64,000 nucleotides of DNA from Darksidea phi (taxonomy: Eukaryota; Ascomycota; Dothideomycetes; Pleosporales; Lentitheciaceae). Each line of letters starts with the position of its first letter. Position 1 is the first letter of the stretch. Of this stretch, positions 34,850 to 50,400 are shown piece after piece. The stretch covers positions 164,415-228,414 of the forward strand of contig JASJFT010000057.1 in the NCBI GenBank assembly GCA_030770425.1, in the 5' to 3' direction. Below the pieces are notes generated by a model that worked only from the letters and a program-made list of their open reading frames with translations, had not been told where the DNA came from and ran no database searches. The position numbers and the translations under genes were made by a program.

Positions 34850-36050
34850 CTAGATTAGCTTATATAACTACTTCTAGCTATTATATTATATTCTATTCTA
34901 TATAAGCTACTCTTATATAGAGCTATTATAATTAATTATAGTTCTTACTTCTTTTTTTTATAGTAATTTATTTTAATTTCTTATTATAATAGTTATAAGT
35001 CTAGAGTACTTATTATTCCTATAATAGATTCTTAATAATACTATAGTTTATTTAATTTAAAAAGCTACTACTTTTAGTAATTCTTATAATTTAATTATTA
35101 ACCTTATTATTACTATTATCTTAACTATATAATATAATAATAGCTATACTAGATATTTAGAGGTCTTTAAAAATAACTATTATTCTTAATAAACTAGAGT
35201 ACTAGTATCTCTAGCTATTTTAATATAAAGATAAGATAGTAGTATATAATATCTAGTAATCCTATAATCTAAATACTAATATCCTAGAATCTATATTAGA
35301 AGAACTAGAAATTCTAGAATAGTTAAACTCTAATAAGAATTATATAATATAGTTTAAGATATAAAAATATAAATATAAGAAATAGATATAAAAGAATAAG
35401 ATTCTAAAAGAGATATATATTAACGTAGTCTTAACTACCTTACTAGTCTAGATTCTATTAATTTAAGAGAACTAAATAGTATATACTTATATAAGAAAAT
35501 TAAAGAATTATATTACTTTCTTTACTCTTATTTAAAGATAGGAAATATACTATAAATATCTAATTAATATATCTAGAATCTAGAGATCTAGCTTAATAAG
35601 TAGATATATATTATAAAAGTAATAATCCTTTTATTAATACTAAAAATAAGTAGTAGTTAGGTATAGAAAGACTTTTTAGTAGTAGCTAATAGATATTATA
35701 AAATCTAGACTACTATAAAACTTTATATCTATCTTAAAGTAGTTAATTATAGTATAGATAATTTAAAGCTAAAAATAATTATAAAATATATAATAAGTTT
35801 AAAATAATTTTTTTAAATTATTAATATAAAAGATATATTCTTAAGAACCTTTATTATAATACTAAAGATAACTAAAATAATAGATATAGTATAAGTAGTA
35901 TAGTTAATAGAAAACTAGAAAAACTAAAAGAAAAAATTAAAGAAAACTAGTTCTAGTTCTAATTAGAAATATCTAATTAAGTATCTATATAATAAATAAT
36001 ACTAGTATATAGAATACTACTATATTATACTATTTTTATATCTAACTTTA
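34850..36050 (+). mobile_element. Ty1/Copia-type relic, piece 1 (gag side)
   Basis: On the plus strand a gag-like frame is discernible from about 35150 (for example YKDKIVVYNI, NTNILESILEELE and YTYIRKLKNYI, with stops where Gln or Trp is expected). It is cut at 36050 by element C and continues at 43415. No LTR was recognised between the mariner relic and this gag, so the left end is approximate. Confidence 0.5.
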
Positions 36051-36485
36051 TATTATATATTATATATATCTTTATACGGAATCTAGATAAGAGCTAATAA
36101 AATATTTATTATACTATTAATTTCTAATAGATTAAGATTAAGTTAATAAATTCTATTATTAAAATAACTACTTAGGAAAAGATCTAATCTTATTCGTAAG
36201 TATTAGATAAAGAACTAAAGATTAACTATAAAGAATTAAGACTAAAAATCTAGAAGATCCTTTACTCTCTTATATCTATTCTACTTTATCTTATTCTACT
36301 TACTCTATTTACTAAAATATAGATTAACTAGATTATAGTTAATCGTACTCTATTTATTCTATTTACTAAGATATAGATTAACTAGATTATTATTATATAA
36401 TATTAGATTACTAACTAAGTTCTTATCTTAGCTTTTAACCTTCTTAGAATACCTTATATTCTATAGTTCGCGTAGGGTTATAATA
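36051..36485 (-). repeat. Element C 3' LTR
   Basis: 435 bp, same length as its partner at 42980-43414, differing mostly by transitions. It contains an internal near-duplicate (AAAATATAGATTAACTAGAT and AAGATATAGATTAACTAGAT). Confidence 0.87.
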
Positions 36486-39400
36486 CTTACTTTCTCTTTT
36501 AAAACTTTATTCTTAAAGTTATATTCTTCTTTTTATAATTCTATTTAGTAGTAATTTAACTACTTTAGTAAATCTTTTTATACTATACTCTAACCCGCGT
36601 ATATATATTAGTAATTCTTTTCTTAACCTAATACTCTAGTTATTTTACCTCTTACCTAGATATAAGAATAGATAACGTTCTACTTTATAGGTATCTAAGT
36701 TCTATTCTTTATTTTTCTCCTAAATTCTAATAATATCTAAAGATTCTAAGACTTTTATAGCTTATCGTCTTTATCTTATCTATTACGTCCTTTATTCTAG
36801 TTATATAATACTACTAGCTCGATCGTATTTAAACTATTAATTTACTAGTTATAAATATAAGATATTACTATTCTTTACTTATTATAGTAAATATCTCTCT
36901 CGAAATATTTCTTATAGTCTAGTAATAACTAATAAGTCTCTTACTTATATTAAGGAAGAGTATTCTTAACTTCTATCTAAACTAGAGTTTATTAAGGATA
37001 AAGAGTTAGCTACTTAAGCTTATAAATAGTATATTTATATATAACTAACTTAATATAATATCTATTAGTATAAGCTTCTTAATTATAAACTAGTCTTAAT
37101 CTCTAAGTTAAAAAAGTTAGAATAAATAGAGGTTACTTAGTCTACTTTTTTTAGCCCGCCCGTATTACTATAGTAACCCTTATTATATAAGTTTACTAAC
37201 TTTTCTACTTTTCTAAATAGTTAGGAGCCTTTATCTCTAGATACCTCTAGTAATACTACTTAACTAGATTCTAGTAGTCCTATAGATTCTTAATTAATTC
37301 CTATATATTTTAGCTAGTAGGCTATTCTATTTACTTAACTAAATACTTCTACTAATATCCGAATTTTTATAATCCCTAGATTTTCTTAATCTTATACTTC
37401 TCGTTCTTAAGTTCGATATTAGTAGCTACTTCGGTATTTTTTAGTACTAGTTTTAGTAATAATATATAGAATACTAGGTATATTCTTATATCTTTAACTA
37501 GCTTTAGCCTATAATTAATTAGTTCTATTTTTTCTTTAATTTCGAATAGTCTAATTCGTAAATTATCTAGTTTATTATATAATTATTTAGTTTTTAAGTT
37601 TTATCGTAAAAGAAAAACTTTATTCCTTTTCTTAAGGATTAGTCCCTTAAGTCTTCTTTTATTTACTATTTTAACTATTATAAGATTTCTATATACTATC
37701 TACTTATTAAGTTCTTTATATATTTCTTATATTAAATAGGTCTTCTCTTTTATTCTATTAGATATACTCTTAATATTCTTTAAATCTTTATAAATTATTA
37801 ACTTATATCTATAGTTTATATAATATAGTAAGTATTTAGTTATTATAGACTTCTTATTATTATATACTAATTATACTATTAGTAGTAGTTTAATCTAGTT
37901 ATCCTATAACTTATTAATATAGAATTTTAAATACTCCTCTAGAGTTTAGTTTATTTATTTTATCTAACTATCTATCTATAGATAAAAGCTAGTCGATAGC
38001 TTTCTTTTAATTTCTAGTTCTATAAGTAGTATACTTTAAAATTTTAAAGTAAATAGTTTATCTCTATTTATAAGAATCTATTCTAGTATTTATAGTTAGT
38101 AATAAGTATTCTTTTAATCTTATAAACTATATTTTCTACTATAATTACCTTATTTATTAGGATAAAGTATACTACTTTAGTTAATTAATTTATAATTATT
38201 ATAATAGTATCGTATAATCTTTCTAATTCTAATTCTAATAATAGTAATAACTTTACTATAAAGTCTATTATAATATAAGTCTATAATTATATAAATAGTA
38301 CTAATAGTTAAAGTAATCTATAGGACTTATATTTCTTAGGTTTATTTTTAAAATATTCTAAATAGTTACCTATTACTTTCTAAACTTTCTCTCTTATATT
38401 AGTAAATAGGTATTCTCTATCTATATATCTAACTATTTTATTAGTATCTAGATATTCTAGTATCTTACTCTTATAGATTTCTTATATTAAGTCTTTTCTA
38501 AAACTTAGTAGTATATAAGATCTTATCTCTAAATTATTTATTAAAGTAGAATATTCTTTCTTATTAAAGTATATATCGTCTTCCTTTAGTATTTCGTTAA
38601 TATCCCTAATAGTTTCTCGGGCCTTATTTCTCTATTTTTTTTTAATATTTACTATTATTATAATCTTAGCTAGCCTTATATAGTTATATATAAGGGTTCT
38701 ATCTAGTTTCTTTTATAGAATTAGTTTATATATAATAGGTTTATTAGTATCTTAAAGGTTTAATCTTCTACTAAGAGTATCCGCCGCTTTATTTAGTATT
38801 TCTAGTTAATAACTTATCTTAAAGTCGTAGTCTACTAGTAATTCTAACTATTAGAATTATTATTAATTAAGTTTCTTTATAGTTATAAAACTTATAAGGT
38901 TCTAGTAGTCTATAATAATCTCGATTCTATACTTAGCTCTTATAAGCTATAGTCTTTATTATTTAAATACTAATATAATAACTCTAAGTTTCTTATTATA
39001 AATATTATAATTTATCTCTTCTTTACTAAACTTATATAAATAGTAGAATACTAGTCTCTATTTCCTATTCTCCCTTTATTAGATAAGTATTACTTTTAGT
39101 ATATAATCTAATATATCTATCTCTATTCTAAGAGATTTTATTAGATTATATATTTATAATATAGATATTAATATAAATAGGGTCTTAAGCTTATTAAAAG
39201 CTTTTTATTATTTTTAGTTCTACTAAAATTCTTTCTCTTTCTTAGTTACCTTTATAAGTAGAGATATAGTCTTTAAGTAATTCTTAATAAACTTCTAATA
39301 GAAGTTAGTAAATTCTAAAAAGGATTATATATTCTTAACTAATATTAGAGTTAACTACTTCCTTATAGTTTATACTTTCTTTAGGTTTATAAATACTTCT

Positions 39401-42400
39401 TCTCGCGAAATAATAAAATCTAGGTATTTAGTTTCTATTCTATAGAATTTATATTTATCTAGATAGAGTAGTAATTTATTTTATTATAATTTTTATAGTA
39501 TTTTCTTTATATACTCTTTATATTCTTCTAGTATTCCTTTACTATATATAAGAATATTATCTAGATATACTATATAGAATATATCTAAGTATTTATTTAA
39601 TATTTTATTAATAACTAATTAGAATATTACTAGTATATTTATTAGTCTAAATAATATAACTCTATACTCGTAGAGTCTATATTAGATCTTAAATATTATA
39701 TACTTCTTATATTCTTTTACTATTTAAATCCTATAAAATCCTTTCTAGATATTAAATTTCGTAATCTACTTAACTCCTTAGAGCTAGTCTATAAGTTCTC
39801 TAATTAGTAGTAATAAATATTAGTTTTTCTTTATAATATTATTTAAATATTTATAGTCTATATAAAGCTATAACTTTTTATTCTTCTTTAGAATAAATAG
39901 AACTAGTAATACTATAGAGCTTTAACTTTCTCTAATATATTCTCTTTCTAAGTTCTTTATTAGGTACTCTTTTAATTCTTCTTATTAATCTACTATTAAT
40001 AAGTATATAAGTCTAGACTTAAGCTTTATACCCTATTTTAGATATATCTTATAATTCTATTTCTAGTATTCTAGTAAATTAGTCTTTAAATATTCTTTAA
40101 ATAGCTCTTAAAACTCCTCATATTCTTAAGATATTATTAGTTATAGTCCTTTCTACGCGGTTATAACTCTTTATACTATAATAATATTAACTCTTTATAA
40201 GTTCTTCTTATAGATTCTTATAATCTTATAAGGTAAAATTAAGTCTATTCTCCCTTTCTAGGGTATATATTAAATCTTATAGCTAGATCTATTTAGTCTT
40301 TTAATTTCTATAACCCGAGCTATCTACTTATAGTCTAGTACTTTACGTAGCTTCTAATCTATCTATAGATTATATATTATTAGCTAGTTATAACTAATAA
40401 TTATATTAATATTCTTAATTTCTATAATATTAAATCTATAATAGTCTCTAATATTCTCTATCTCTAGAATTACTTTTTATATTTTAAGATAAATTATACC
40501 TTCTTTATATTCTATAGATAATCTATCTCTAAGATCTACTTATATAGATTTTTCTTTAATTTAATAAGAAATTCTATATTTCTCTACTAATTTTAATAAT
40601 AGGAGTATAAACTCTATTCTACTATTTATAATAGCTTAGACTTTTCGTCCGTAAATCCGTATATCTACCTCTAATCTAGCTAGTTATTAAATATCCTCTT
40701 ATATAATTTATAAAGTTATCTTTTAAATACTTTTATTAGTATAACTTTAATATAGTTAATAATAATCTAGTTTTTTAGTTCGTTATTATAGAGGTTCTAT
40801 TCTTTAGGGGTATTCTTTAGTTTTTAAGTATTTTATTAAAGAGGCGACTTACCTAACTATTCTAACTTTAGATCTTCTTTTTTTTTAATTCTATAAAATA
40901 TTTTCTAGTTTAATACCTATTATAGTTCTATTTTTTAGTCTTTATCTAATAATAGTATATTCTAATTAATAGGCTCTACGTTTACCTTATTATTCTAGAT
41001 ATCGTAATATCTCTATTATATACCTAGAGTCCTTAGTTATCTATTAATCTCTAGATTCTTAGAACTATTCTTATTTTATATTAGATAACTATATTACTTA
41101 TACTACCCTATAAGATATTCCCTTCTCTTAAAGTTTTAGTAGAAGATATTCTCTTTTCTTTTAGCTATAAGTTCTTTTTATACTAGATATAAAATATATA
41201 TTCTTTTATAATATATCTAGTATAAGATCTTATAGCTAGGTTCCTTATATATAATCTTATAGTTAATATCTTATTTATAGTTTTTAGTATCTATCTTAGT
41301 TAATCTACGTAGCTATTACCCTATAGTATATTTTATTAGAAAGTACTTCTTATATTTATTATTATAGTAGTTATTCTATTCTAGCTATTTCTAGTCTTCG
41401 TATTTATTAGCCTAGTTATTATAATTATAGAAATAGTATTCTACTATTAGATATTCTTTATTCTAAAGGTATATATATAGGTAATCCCTAGAAAGTATTA
41501 TAACTTTCTTCTTTTATTATATATAATATTTATATTCCCCTATATATTATATAAATAGTAGATTTTTATAATCTAAATTATTTTAATTCTATATTATTCT
41601 ATAGCTCTTTAGCCCTTAGAGTCTTAAGATCTAATCTATTATTTACTAGTCTCGATTACCGATAATATATACTAGCTCTATTTCTCTAGTATAGTATTTT
41701 ATAATATATTAGCTAGTTCTATATATCTAATATTTATTATATACTAGTTATTAGAAAATATCTTCTATTATAACTTCTCTTAACTTTAAGAGTATTAACT
41801 CTTCTATTTTAAGCTCTAGATCTTCTTATTATCAGGAAATTTCTTCGACCTTACCCTATCTACTAGTATTATACTACGTTTCGAGTATTAAGTTAGACTT
41901 AATTTCTTTTTTCTTATTATACCTAATTATATTTATATATCTAGCGCTATTCTAGCTTTCTATACTTTTTTTTTTATTACTATATTTTTTAGTAAAATAT
42001 CCTTATATACTATAGTATAGATATACTTTTTTATCTTAATATTATTTTATCTTATCTATTAGAACTTTTTATAGCTTCTTATCTTATTTATATTTTTTAT
42101 TCTTTAGATATTTCTTTTTTTAGACTATATTAATATCTATTTCGTTATAACTTTTATAGAACCTATACTTTTAAGTTATCTACTTTTTTTTATAAACTTT
42201 TACTAGTTCTATAATATCTTATTTCTTAAGTACTTATTTATATAGTTAATTATTAATATAAATTACCGTCTTAATTAGTTTTACTAGATCGTCTAATTTT
42301 TTAAATTAGACTAACTCGTCCTTAATTAGCTTCTTAAGTCTATTATAGTATATAACTATAAGAGATATATTATTCTATTTAATTTTATACTATAGTTATT

Positions 42401-42979
42401 TAAATTTAGTAGTATACGTACTTATTAATTTAGTCTACTTTAGTCTTTAGATCTAGTATTTGACCTACTAAATCTTATTAATATCTTTAAAGACTATATA
42501 TATTTATTTCTTAAATAAATCCTAATTTTTAAATACTACTTTTATTTTATTATATTACTTTAGTAAGAAATCTTCGTTAACTATATAATTATTAATTAGG
42601 GATTATATTTATATAATTACTTTACCTATTATATATATACTTATAATAAGAATCTTATTCTAGTTACTAGTAAATATAGTAGAGTTAAATTAGTAGTATA
42701 GGTCTAATTATATAAGAAACGGTCTTAAGTCTTTCTTTCTACTATTATATTTTTCTAATATTAGGATTTTTAACTTCGTTCTAAGTTCTACTTATATCTA
42801 TTATAGTAATTCTTATAATAATATTATAGTCTACTATAACTTAATTATCTAAGCTACTTATTACTAGATTAGAGCTACTAGATTTATTACTAAAGTCTTA
42901 GTTATACTTTCTTTAGAAGTATTATATAAGCTAGATAAAGTTACTATATTAATATAATCTTAGTTTAAAGTAGTTAATA

Positions 42980-43414
42980 TATTATACGTTATATATACCT
43001 TTATATAGAATCTAGATAAGAATTAATAAAACGTTTATTATACTATTAGTTTCTAATAGATTAAGATTAAGTTAATAAATTCTATTACTAGAATAATTAC
43101 TTAGGAAAAGATTTAATCTTATTTATTAGTATTAGGTAAAGAACTAAAGATTAACTATAAAGAATTAAAACTAAAAACTTAAAAGATTCTTTACTCTCTT
43201 ATATTTATCCTACTTTATTTTACTCTACTTACTCTATTCGCTAAAATATAGATTAACTAGATTATAGTTAGTTATACTCTATTTACTCTATTTACTAAGA
43301 TATAGATTAACTAGATTATTATTATATAATATTAGATTACTAACTAAGCCCTTATCTTAGCTTTCGACCTTCTTAGAATACCTTATATCCTATAGTTTAC
43401 GTAGGATTATAATA
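42980..43414 (-). repeat. Element C 5' LTR
   Basis: 435 bp; partner of 36051-36485. Because both LTRs were hit by RIP, their divergence cannot be used to date insertion directly. Confidence 0.87.
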
Positions 43415-44220
43415 CTTTATAAAAATCTAAGCTTAATATTAAGATAAAGATTACTAAAGTATAAAGTAATTTAATAATAGTAAGTTAAATAGATAAAGTA
43501 ATTACTTAAATTAAAGGTAAATTAGTCTATATAAAGTTAGTAACTTAGTTAATTATAACCTATAATATCTATTCTAATATATCTTTTAATAATAGTATAG
43601 AAAGTAAATCTAATAGTAGCTAATATTATAGTAATACTATTACTTATAGTACTTTTAGTATAATAGTAACCCTATTATATATTAATTATTAAATAATAAA
43701 CTTAAGATTAAATTTATATATCTATAATATATAGAATTTATAAAAGTAAACCTATATTTAATATAAGAATTCTAATAAGATTTTATATACTAAAGCTTAA
43801 GCTATCTAGATTATAAAGTAGAGAATAGTTAGAGTATCTACTAAGAGAACTTATAATATTAAGAAAGTTCTACTTATAAAAGTTACTTTAGTTAAGAACT
43901 TTTTTACTAATATTCTTAGTCTTATAAGATTTAAGAAGAGATTAATATATTTTAACTTAGAACGGGATCTTCTATACTATTATCTATTAAATAGTATAGT
44001 TACTATTCTATAATATTAATTAGAATATTAGCTTATTAATACTAATTTATTAACTCGTCTAAATACTAATATATTAATAATTATAATAGCTTTCTATTAA
44101 GTATTATATCTATTAAAAGACTTTAAGTCTAATTTTAAAATTATAGCTACTTAAGCTTATTATATATAGGTATATTTTTTATTTAATATAATTATATACT
44201 TAGAAGAATTAGTAAAAGAT
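43415..44220 (+). mobile_element. Ty1/Copia-type relic, piece 2 (protease to pre-integrase)
   Basis: Plus-strand frame continuing from piece 1. Near 43.68-43.99 kb it has a NYQ/NLRLNLYIYNIQN-type stretch, then a NSNKILYTKAQAIQI region, a VLLTKVTLVKNFFTNILSL region and ERDLLYYY, the pattern of a Copia Asp-protease followed by a GAG-pre-integrase domain. It is cut at 44220 by the third family-B element. Confidence 0.5.
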
Positions 44221-44406
44221 TATAAGATACGTATAGATAAATAGGTATAGAAATACTAAGGTAGTAAAAGGATTATATTCGGATAGAGATAAGATAAATT
44301 CTTAAGAAAATATAATAGTAGGACGTAGAACTATATAGGGTCTAGTATATAATCGTAGCTAGACCGATAATAATCTAGAAGTCCTTTAGTAAAAGAAGGT
44401 ATAATA
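44221..44406 (-). repeat. Family B LTR, copy e (3' LTR of B3)
   Basis: 186 bp, followed by the 44-bp PPT segment at 44407-44450. Confidence 0.87.
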
Positions 44407-47400
44407 TAGTTTTTCTCTTTTTTAAAGACTATCTTAACTCTTATAGAGAGTTATTTACTATAATATATTTTATTAGTCCTCTTACTTCTTTTAAAAAAGT
44501 TTACCTAAGTATCTATACTCCTAGAAAATCTTATTTCTAAGAATTTTTTTTTTTATAGAGAAGATCTTTTAGATATTTAGTATTTATATTATACTCTATT
44601 ATCTTAATAGGGGGTTTCTATAATCTTTCTAGCTTTATAACCTTTAGTTTTAATTCTATAATATATAGTTAATTCTATCGAAAAGTATATATAACTTAAG
44701 TATTAGTTTACTATTAATATATATTTCTAACTTTTATTTCTTATCTTTATAGCTTATAGTCTATATATATTCCTATAAGTCTTTATACTAATAGTAATAA
44801 TATCGTCGCTTCTCTTATAGATAATTTTCGATAACTTCTATCTAGTAAATACTTACTATCTTTATATAAGAGCTATTTACTAAGTATAATTTCTATAATT
44901 ACTTTACTTACTTATAATATCTTTATAAAGACTTTAGAATTAACCCGAACTCTATTTAATTTAGTCTTAATATCTATTATAATAGTATAATCTAGTAGTA
45001 CTTAGTAATTATTAGCTACTATCTATTATAATTTATAATTATATTAAATTACTTATTTACCTATAGCTCTTCTAATAAGAGAAATTCCGTTTATATCTTT
45101 ATAGATATTTATTTAAGAGGTAATAAATTATTATATACTATATCTTTTTAAATATCTTTATTTCTATATTTTAAACTTTTACTAGTAAGTATTTAAAGTA
45201 TTATTAGCTTAGATATAAAATAATCTTTCTTAGTATAAGTATAAAAAGATATATCTACTTCTAGATTTCTTTATTTTATTTCTTAATATTCTTAAGATTC
45301 TACCCCTTATTATAATTACCTTTACTAGCTAGTATAGTAATATTATCCTTTCTAAGTATATTTATACTCTTTCTATTTATCTAGAGTCTTAGTCCCCTCT
45401 TATATACTATTAATATATAAATTACCTCTTTTAGTTTATATAGAAGTTTAATATAACTAAGCTTTATTAAATTACTTTAAGTAATTAATATTAAAAGATT
45501 AATATCTATACTATCTATAGTAGGTATAAAGCTTATTATTAGACCTACTTAATAGTATATACTAGTCTTTCTCTTTTTCTACTAACGTAGTTTTATTAAT
45601 AATTTATATAGATTAAGTCTACTTTTTACTACTACTTTAATCTTCTTATTTTTATTATTAAGTATATCTAGTATTATAACGCCCGAGCTACTTATAATAA
45701 TAAGAATATAAATTCTAATATACTTAAGAAGATTTAGTAGAATATATAGTCCTATACTTTTAATATTAATATTAGTTAGAACTAGTATAAAGCTAAGTAG
45801 AAGTATTTAATTAAGAATACTAGTAATAAGATAGAATTATACTAGATTATAACTATAGCGTATAAACTTAACTTCTAATATTATTAAATATATTTTATTA
45901 TCTTTTTAATAACTTTCTATACTAATTTCTCTAGTATAGACTAGGTAGTATTAGTTATTTAATATCTATTAACTTCGTAGTCTCTACTATCTATAAGACT
46001 TACTTTATTAAATATAACTTCTTAACTAGTATATTCCTTAGGGCTACTAATTATAAGTATTATTAGTACTATTATAGTCCTAATATTTCTAATAGAAATA
46101 TTATTAGTAGAGATATAATATCTATTATCTCTTAGAAGAGAGTATTATAAAGCTTCTTTAAAAACTTCTTACCTAGTATATATAGTTTACTTAAGTTATT
46201 TATAGATTATATAATACTCGACTAAGATTTCTATTATTAGGGTATATAAATAGAATAAATACCTATATTAAAAATCTAGCTTATTAATTCTAATATTATT
46301 ATTATTAATTAGCTTATCTATTATTATAATATATAAAGGTTAGCCTTATTAAATTCTTTAAACTATAGTCTATTATTAAAGTAGATAGTATCTTCTTTCT
46401 TAACTAATTATTCTACTTATATAGTATCCCCTAAGTAAGGTTCTAAGAATATCTTTTAGCTAGATCTCTTAGTTCTTTCTTTATATTAATATTACTTATA
46501 TAGTTTATTCCTTTAGAATTTCTTATATACGTTATTATTCCTCTATAAAGATTATAATACTTTTTTAATAATTTTTTATTTTAAATAATTTAATATTTAG
46601 TTATTTAGGTTTATCTAATATTTTATAAAGATCTTATTATAATTATTAAGAGAGGTCTTAAACTTCTATATACTATTCTTATATAGCTAATCTAGCTACT
46701 TTATAAGAAAGAGTTTCTTATTATATATCGTCTTATAAACGAGAATAGCTTTAACTTTATATTAATTATTATTATTAAGCTTTAAATATTATATAAACCT
46801 AGATCTAAAGTTTAAATCTTCTTTTAGTTCTATCTATTTCTTTAAAAGAGATATATAGAAGATAGAATATAGCTAAAATATTAATAAAAGTAACTTAAGT
46901 TAATAACTTAGCCTTTTATACTTAATTTAAATAGTAAAGAGTTCTAAGTACTTTATATCTAACTTTTTTAAAGAATACTTAATTTTAATATTAGTAATTT
47001 TTAATATTACCTTTTCGCTAATGGCGAAATACTTACTTATTCTCTTTAAGTTATATTAATATTATTAACTCTTCTAAATATAGGTTAATATATTCTAAGT
47101 ATTAGAAAACTATTATATCTAGTTAGTTAGAAAGTTAATAACTCTTTAATATATACTTAGGGTCTTTTTATCTATACTCTAGTTACTAGATAGTTAATAA
47201 AGCTAATACTTATCTTCTACGTTATTAAAATCCTTAGGTTTAATATCTATTATAATCTTAATAGAATATATATTATAACTTAAATAAATCTTAGAGTTAT
47301 ATATATATTCTACTATTAAAAGTAGCTAATACTAGTTATTTTACTAATAGTTTAGGTATATCTATAGGTACGCTTTAAACTCTTAATTTTAGTATTTAGT

Positions 47401-50400
47401 TTAACTATTTATTTATAAATAAAAGGTTATACTTATTTATTATTTAATATTAAAATAAAAGTATATATCTAACTAGAATTTACTAGTAAAAATAAAACTC
47501 TAGTCTAAGATTAATAATAATAAGAGTTTAATTTTAGTAAATACTTTTATAAATAATAGGTTAGCTAATATACTTATAGTAATATTTTTTATTATAAATA
47601 AGTACCGAACTAGCTTCGAAAAGTAATTAATAAGTATTAGTACTATATTATAGATATTACCCTTAGAATTCTTAAATTCTAGTAGATTAGTAATAAAGTC
47701 TAAGGAATAATTATATTATAACTTTTATAGTAGAGGAATTAATTTTAGTAATTCCTATAACTTATACTTTTATACTTTATTTATTTAATATACTATATAG
47801 TCTTATATATATATATTAATCTCTACTTAAAGCTTTAGTTAATAGTACTTTCTTTATAAGAGTTTAATAGTCTTATCTACTTTATAATAGTCTTCTAAAA
47901 GGTTATTATAATTCTTTATAAGAATAGCTTAATAAAAAGCTTTATTATTAGAAATTTATACTTTCCCTACTCTTTAAAGAACATTCTTCGGATCTATAAT
48001 CTATAAAGATATATTCTTTTATTCTTCTTTACTCTTAAACTTTCGTATATACTATATATTCTTATAATAGATTATATTATATTTTTATACTTCCTAGATA
48101 TAGTATAATAGTAGTCTAGGGGTTTTCTAACTAAAGAACGAGTTATTATTTATAATTTCTAATAAAGACTTATATAATATAAAGGTAGAAAATACTTTAT
48201 AATATTAAAGAAATATTAAAGCTAGATCTAAGTCTTCTAATTACTTTTTAAATTTATTATTCTTATCTATAGATAGATCGAGGTTAATAGATAATATATT
48301 ATTAAAAACTAGAACTATACTAGGGAATTCTATAGTAGAATAGTTTATATTATTTTTAAATTTCTAATAAGTTATTTATAAATTCTTATTAGTAAGATTA
48401 AATTTATATACTATTTAATCTTTAGTATATAAAACTATAGGCTTCTAAAGTATCTATACTTAGAATTTATTTTAGAGTATAGAAAGTATAATATTTCTTA
48501 GTACTCTTTTCTCTCTAAGCTAAAAGCCTTTAGTATAATTAGATTATTATAATAATATATTAACTAGATTCTTTATACTAAACTTATATTCGATCTTAAA
48601 ATTAAAATAAACTAACTCTTTAGTCTAGTATACTTACTTAAGTAAGAGTACTTTTATAGTTATAAAATATCCTAGATTATTATAGTTATATAATATATAA
48701 ATAGTATCTAGAATATACTTAAAATAGTATTACTACTATTTAAAGATTTCTATAATAGTAAATAACTCTTTATTATAAATATTCTATTAAATTTATAATC
48801 TAGTAAACTTATAACTAAAAATATAACTAGTTTTTAGTATTTTTTTATTAAGAGTATTATTATTTATAGTTATAATAGGATAGCTACTATAGTAAACTTA
48901 AAGACGTTAGTAATAATTATTATAAATTTTATTAAATTAAAGTACTAGAGGACGAAAGTTTTTATAAAGAACTTATAAAGTATAAGAAATATATTATATA
49001 TATTCTCTAACTAAAACTAAGAAGTATACTACTTTATAGAACCCTTTTTAATCTTTTTTAACTTTTTTACTAATATATTCTTACTAAAATCTTATTAGAC
49101 TAATATTAGATTCTATATAAAGATTATATATTTTAGAAGTAAATAAATAATATTTAAATAGTTATATATAAATTATTAGTAAAAGTTTATAAATTTAAGA
49201 AATACTTAGATATTTTAATAGTCCTTAGACTCTAGTTACTCTTTAATTATTTAGATTTATATTAGGTCTATAACTACCCTATAAAGGGTTACTATAAAGT
49301 TAAGAAACTCTACTAACTTTATAAAAAAGGTATATTTTAAGACTTTATAATAAAGTTCCTAATTATATAATCTCTTAAGAACTTTATAAATATATTATTT
49401 ATAATTCTTCTTCTCTTTAAAGTATATAAGAATATTATCTAAATAGATAATATATATTCTATTTAATAAACTATCTAAGATTCTATAGATATATAATTAA
49501 AATATAGTAAATATATTTATAAGACTAAATAGTATTATTAAATATTTAAAATAATTATAATATATTTTAAATACTATCTTTTACTTATTACCCTTTTTAA
49601 TATATAATTAATAATATATTTTATAAAAATTAAGTTTTATAAAGACCTTAGCTCTAAATAGCTAGTTTAGTATTTTACTTATAAGGGATATAGAATAATA
49701 ATTTTTAATTATTATTTTATTTAAATCTCTATAATTAATATATAATTAAAGTATATAATTAACTTTAGGTATAAAAAGTATTAAGGCCCCTATTAAAGAC
49801 TTACTAGACTAAATCTATCTCTTCTCTAAAGAGTTATTAAGATATTCCTTTAGAATCTTAAGTTCTCTTTTAAAGAGATTATAAATAAATAAATTTAATA
49901 GTATTTTTTTCTTCTTAAGGTTAATAGTATAGTTATACTTTAAATTAAAAGTAATTTTACTAGTAAGCTTAGGGCTAAAGTATTAAAGTTAATTATAAAA
50001 ATATTCTAGTACCTTTATAACTTTTTTAAAGTTAATTTCTTTATTAAAATTATTATAAAAAGTATTTAAATAGTTTTTAAACTTCTATTACTCCTTTTAA
50101 TAAAGAGCTATAATCCTTTATAAAGAAATATTTATTATTAATATTATAATTTAGAAGATTATAGTCTTAAGTAGCTATACTAGTTTAAAATATTACTTTA
50201 TATAGTAGACGAGGTAATTATAAAATTATAAAGTCTAGTTTTTTAACTAAAGTAAACTCTATTTATTTTAGTATTAAGTATTTTAAGACTTATTATCTTT
50301 TAAGATTTATATCTTACTAATAAATATTTATAGATATTCTATAACCTCTACTATATTAAAGAATTAGAGTTAATACTCTTTTTTACTTATAAGTAATTAA

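Larger units (their letters stand above)
36051..43414 (-). mobile_element. Ty3/Gypsy element C, complete but RIP-killed
   Basis: 7364 bp with two 435-bp LTRs (36051-36485 and 42980-43414), both starting TATTATA and ending TATAATA. It is flanked by a perfect 5-bp target duplication CTTTA (36046-36050 and 43415-43419). Coding is on the minus strand. The RT active site reads VYLDNILIY near 39.55-39.58 kb (YLDD with the second Asp changed to Asn). The integrase end at about 38.0-37.8 kb shows RQLDKIN-like remains of HPQTDGQTERxN, then EEYLKFYINKL, DNQIKLLLIVQLVYNNKK and RYLLYYIN, a textbook Gypsy pattern. It is a different family from A and B by LTR sequence and length. Inserted into the Copia relic. 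Confidence 0.87.
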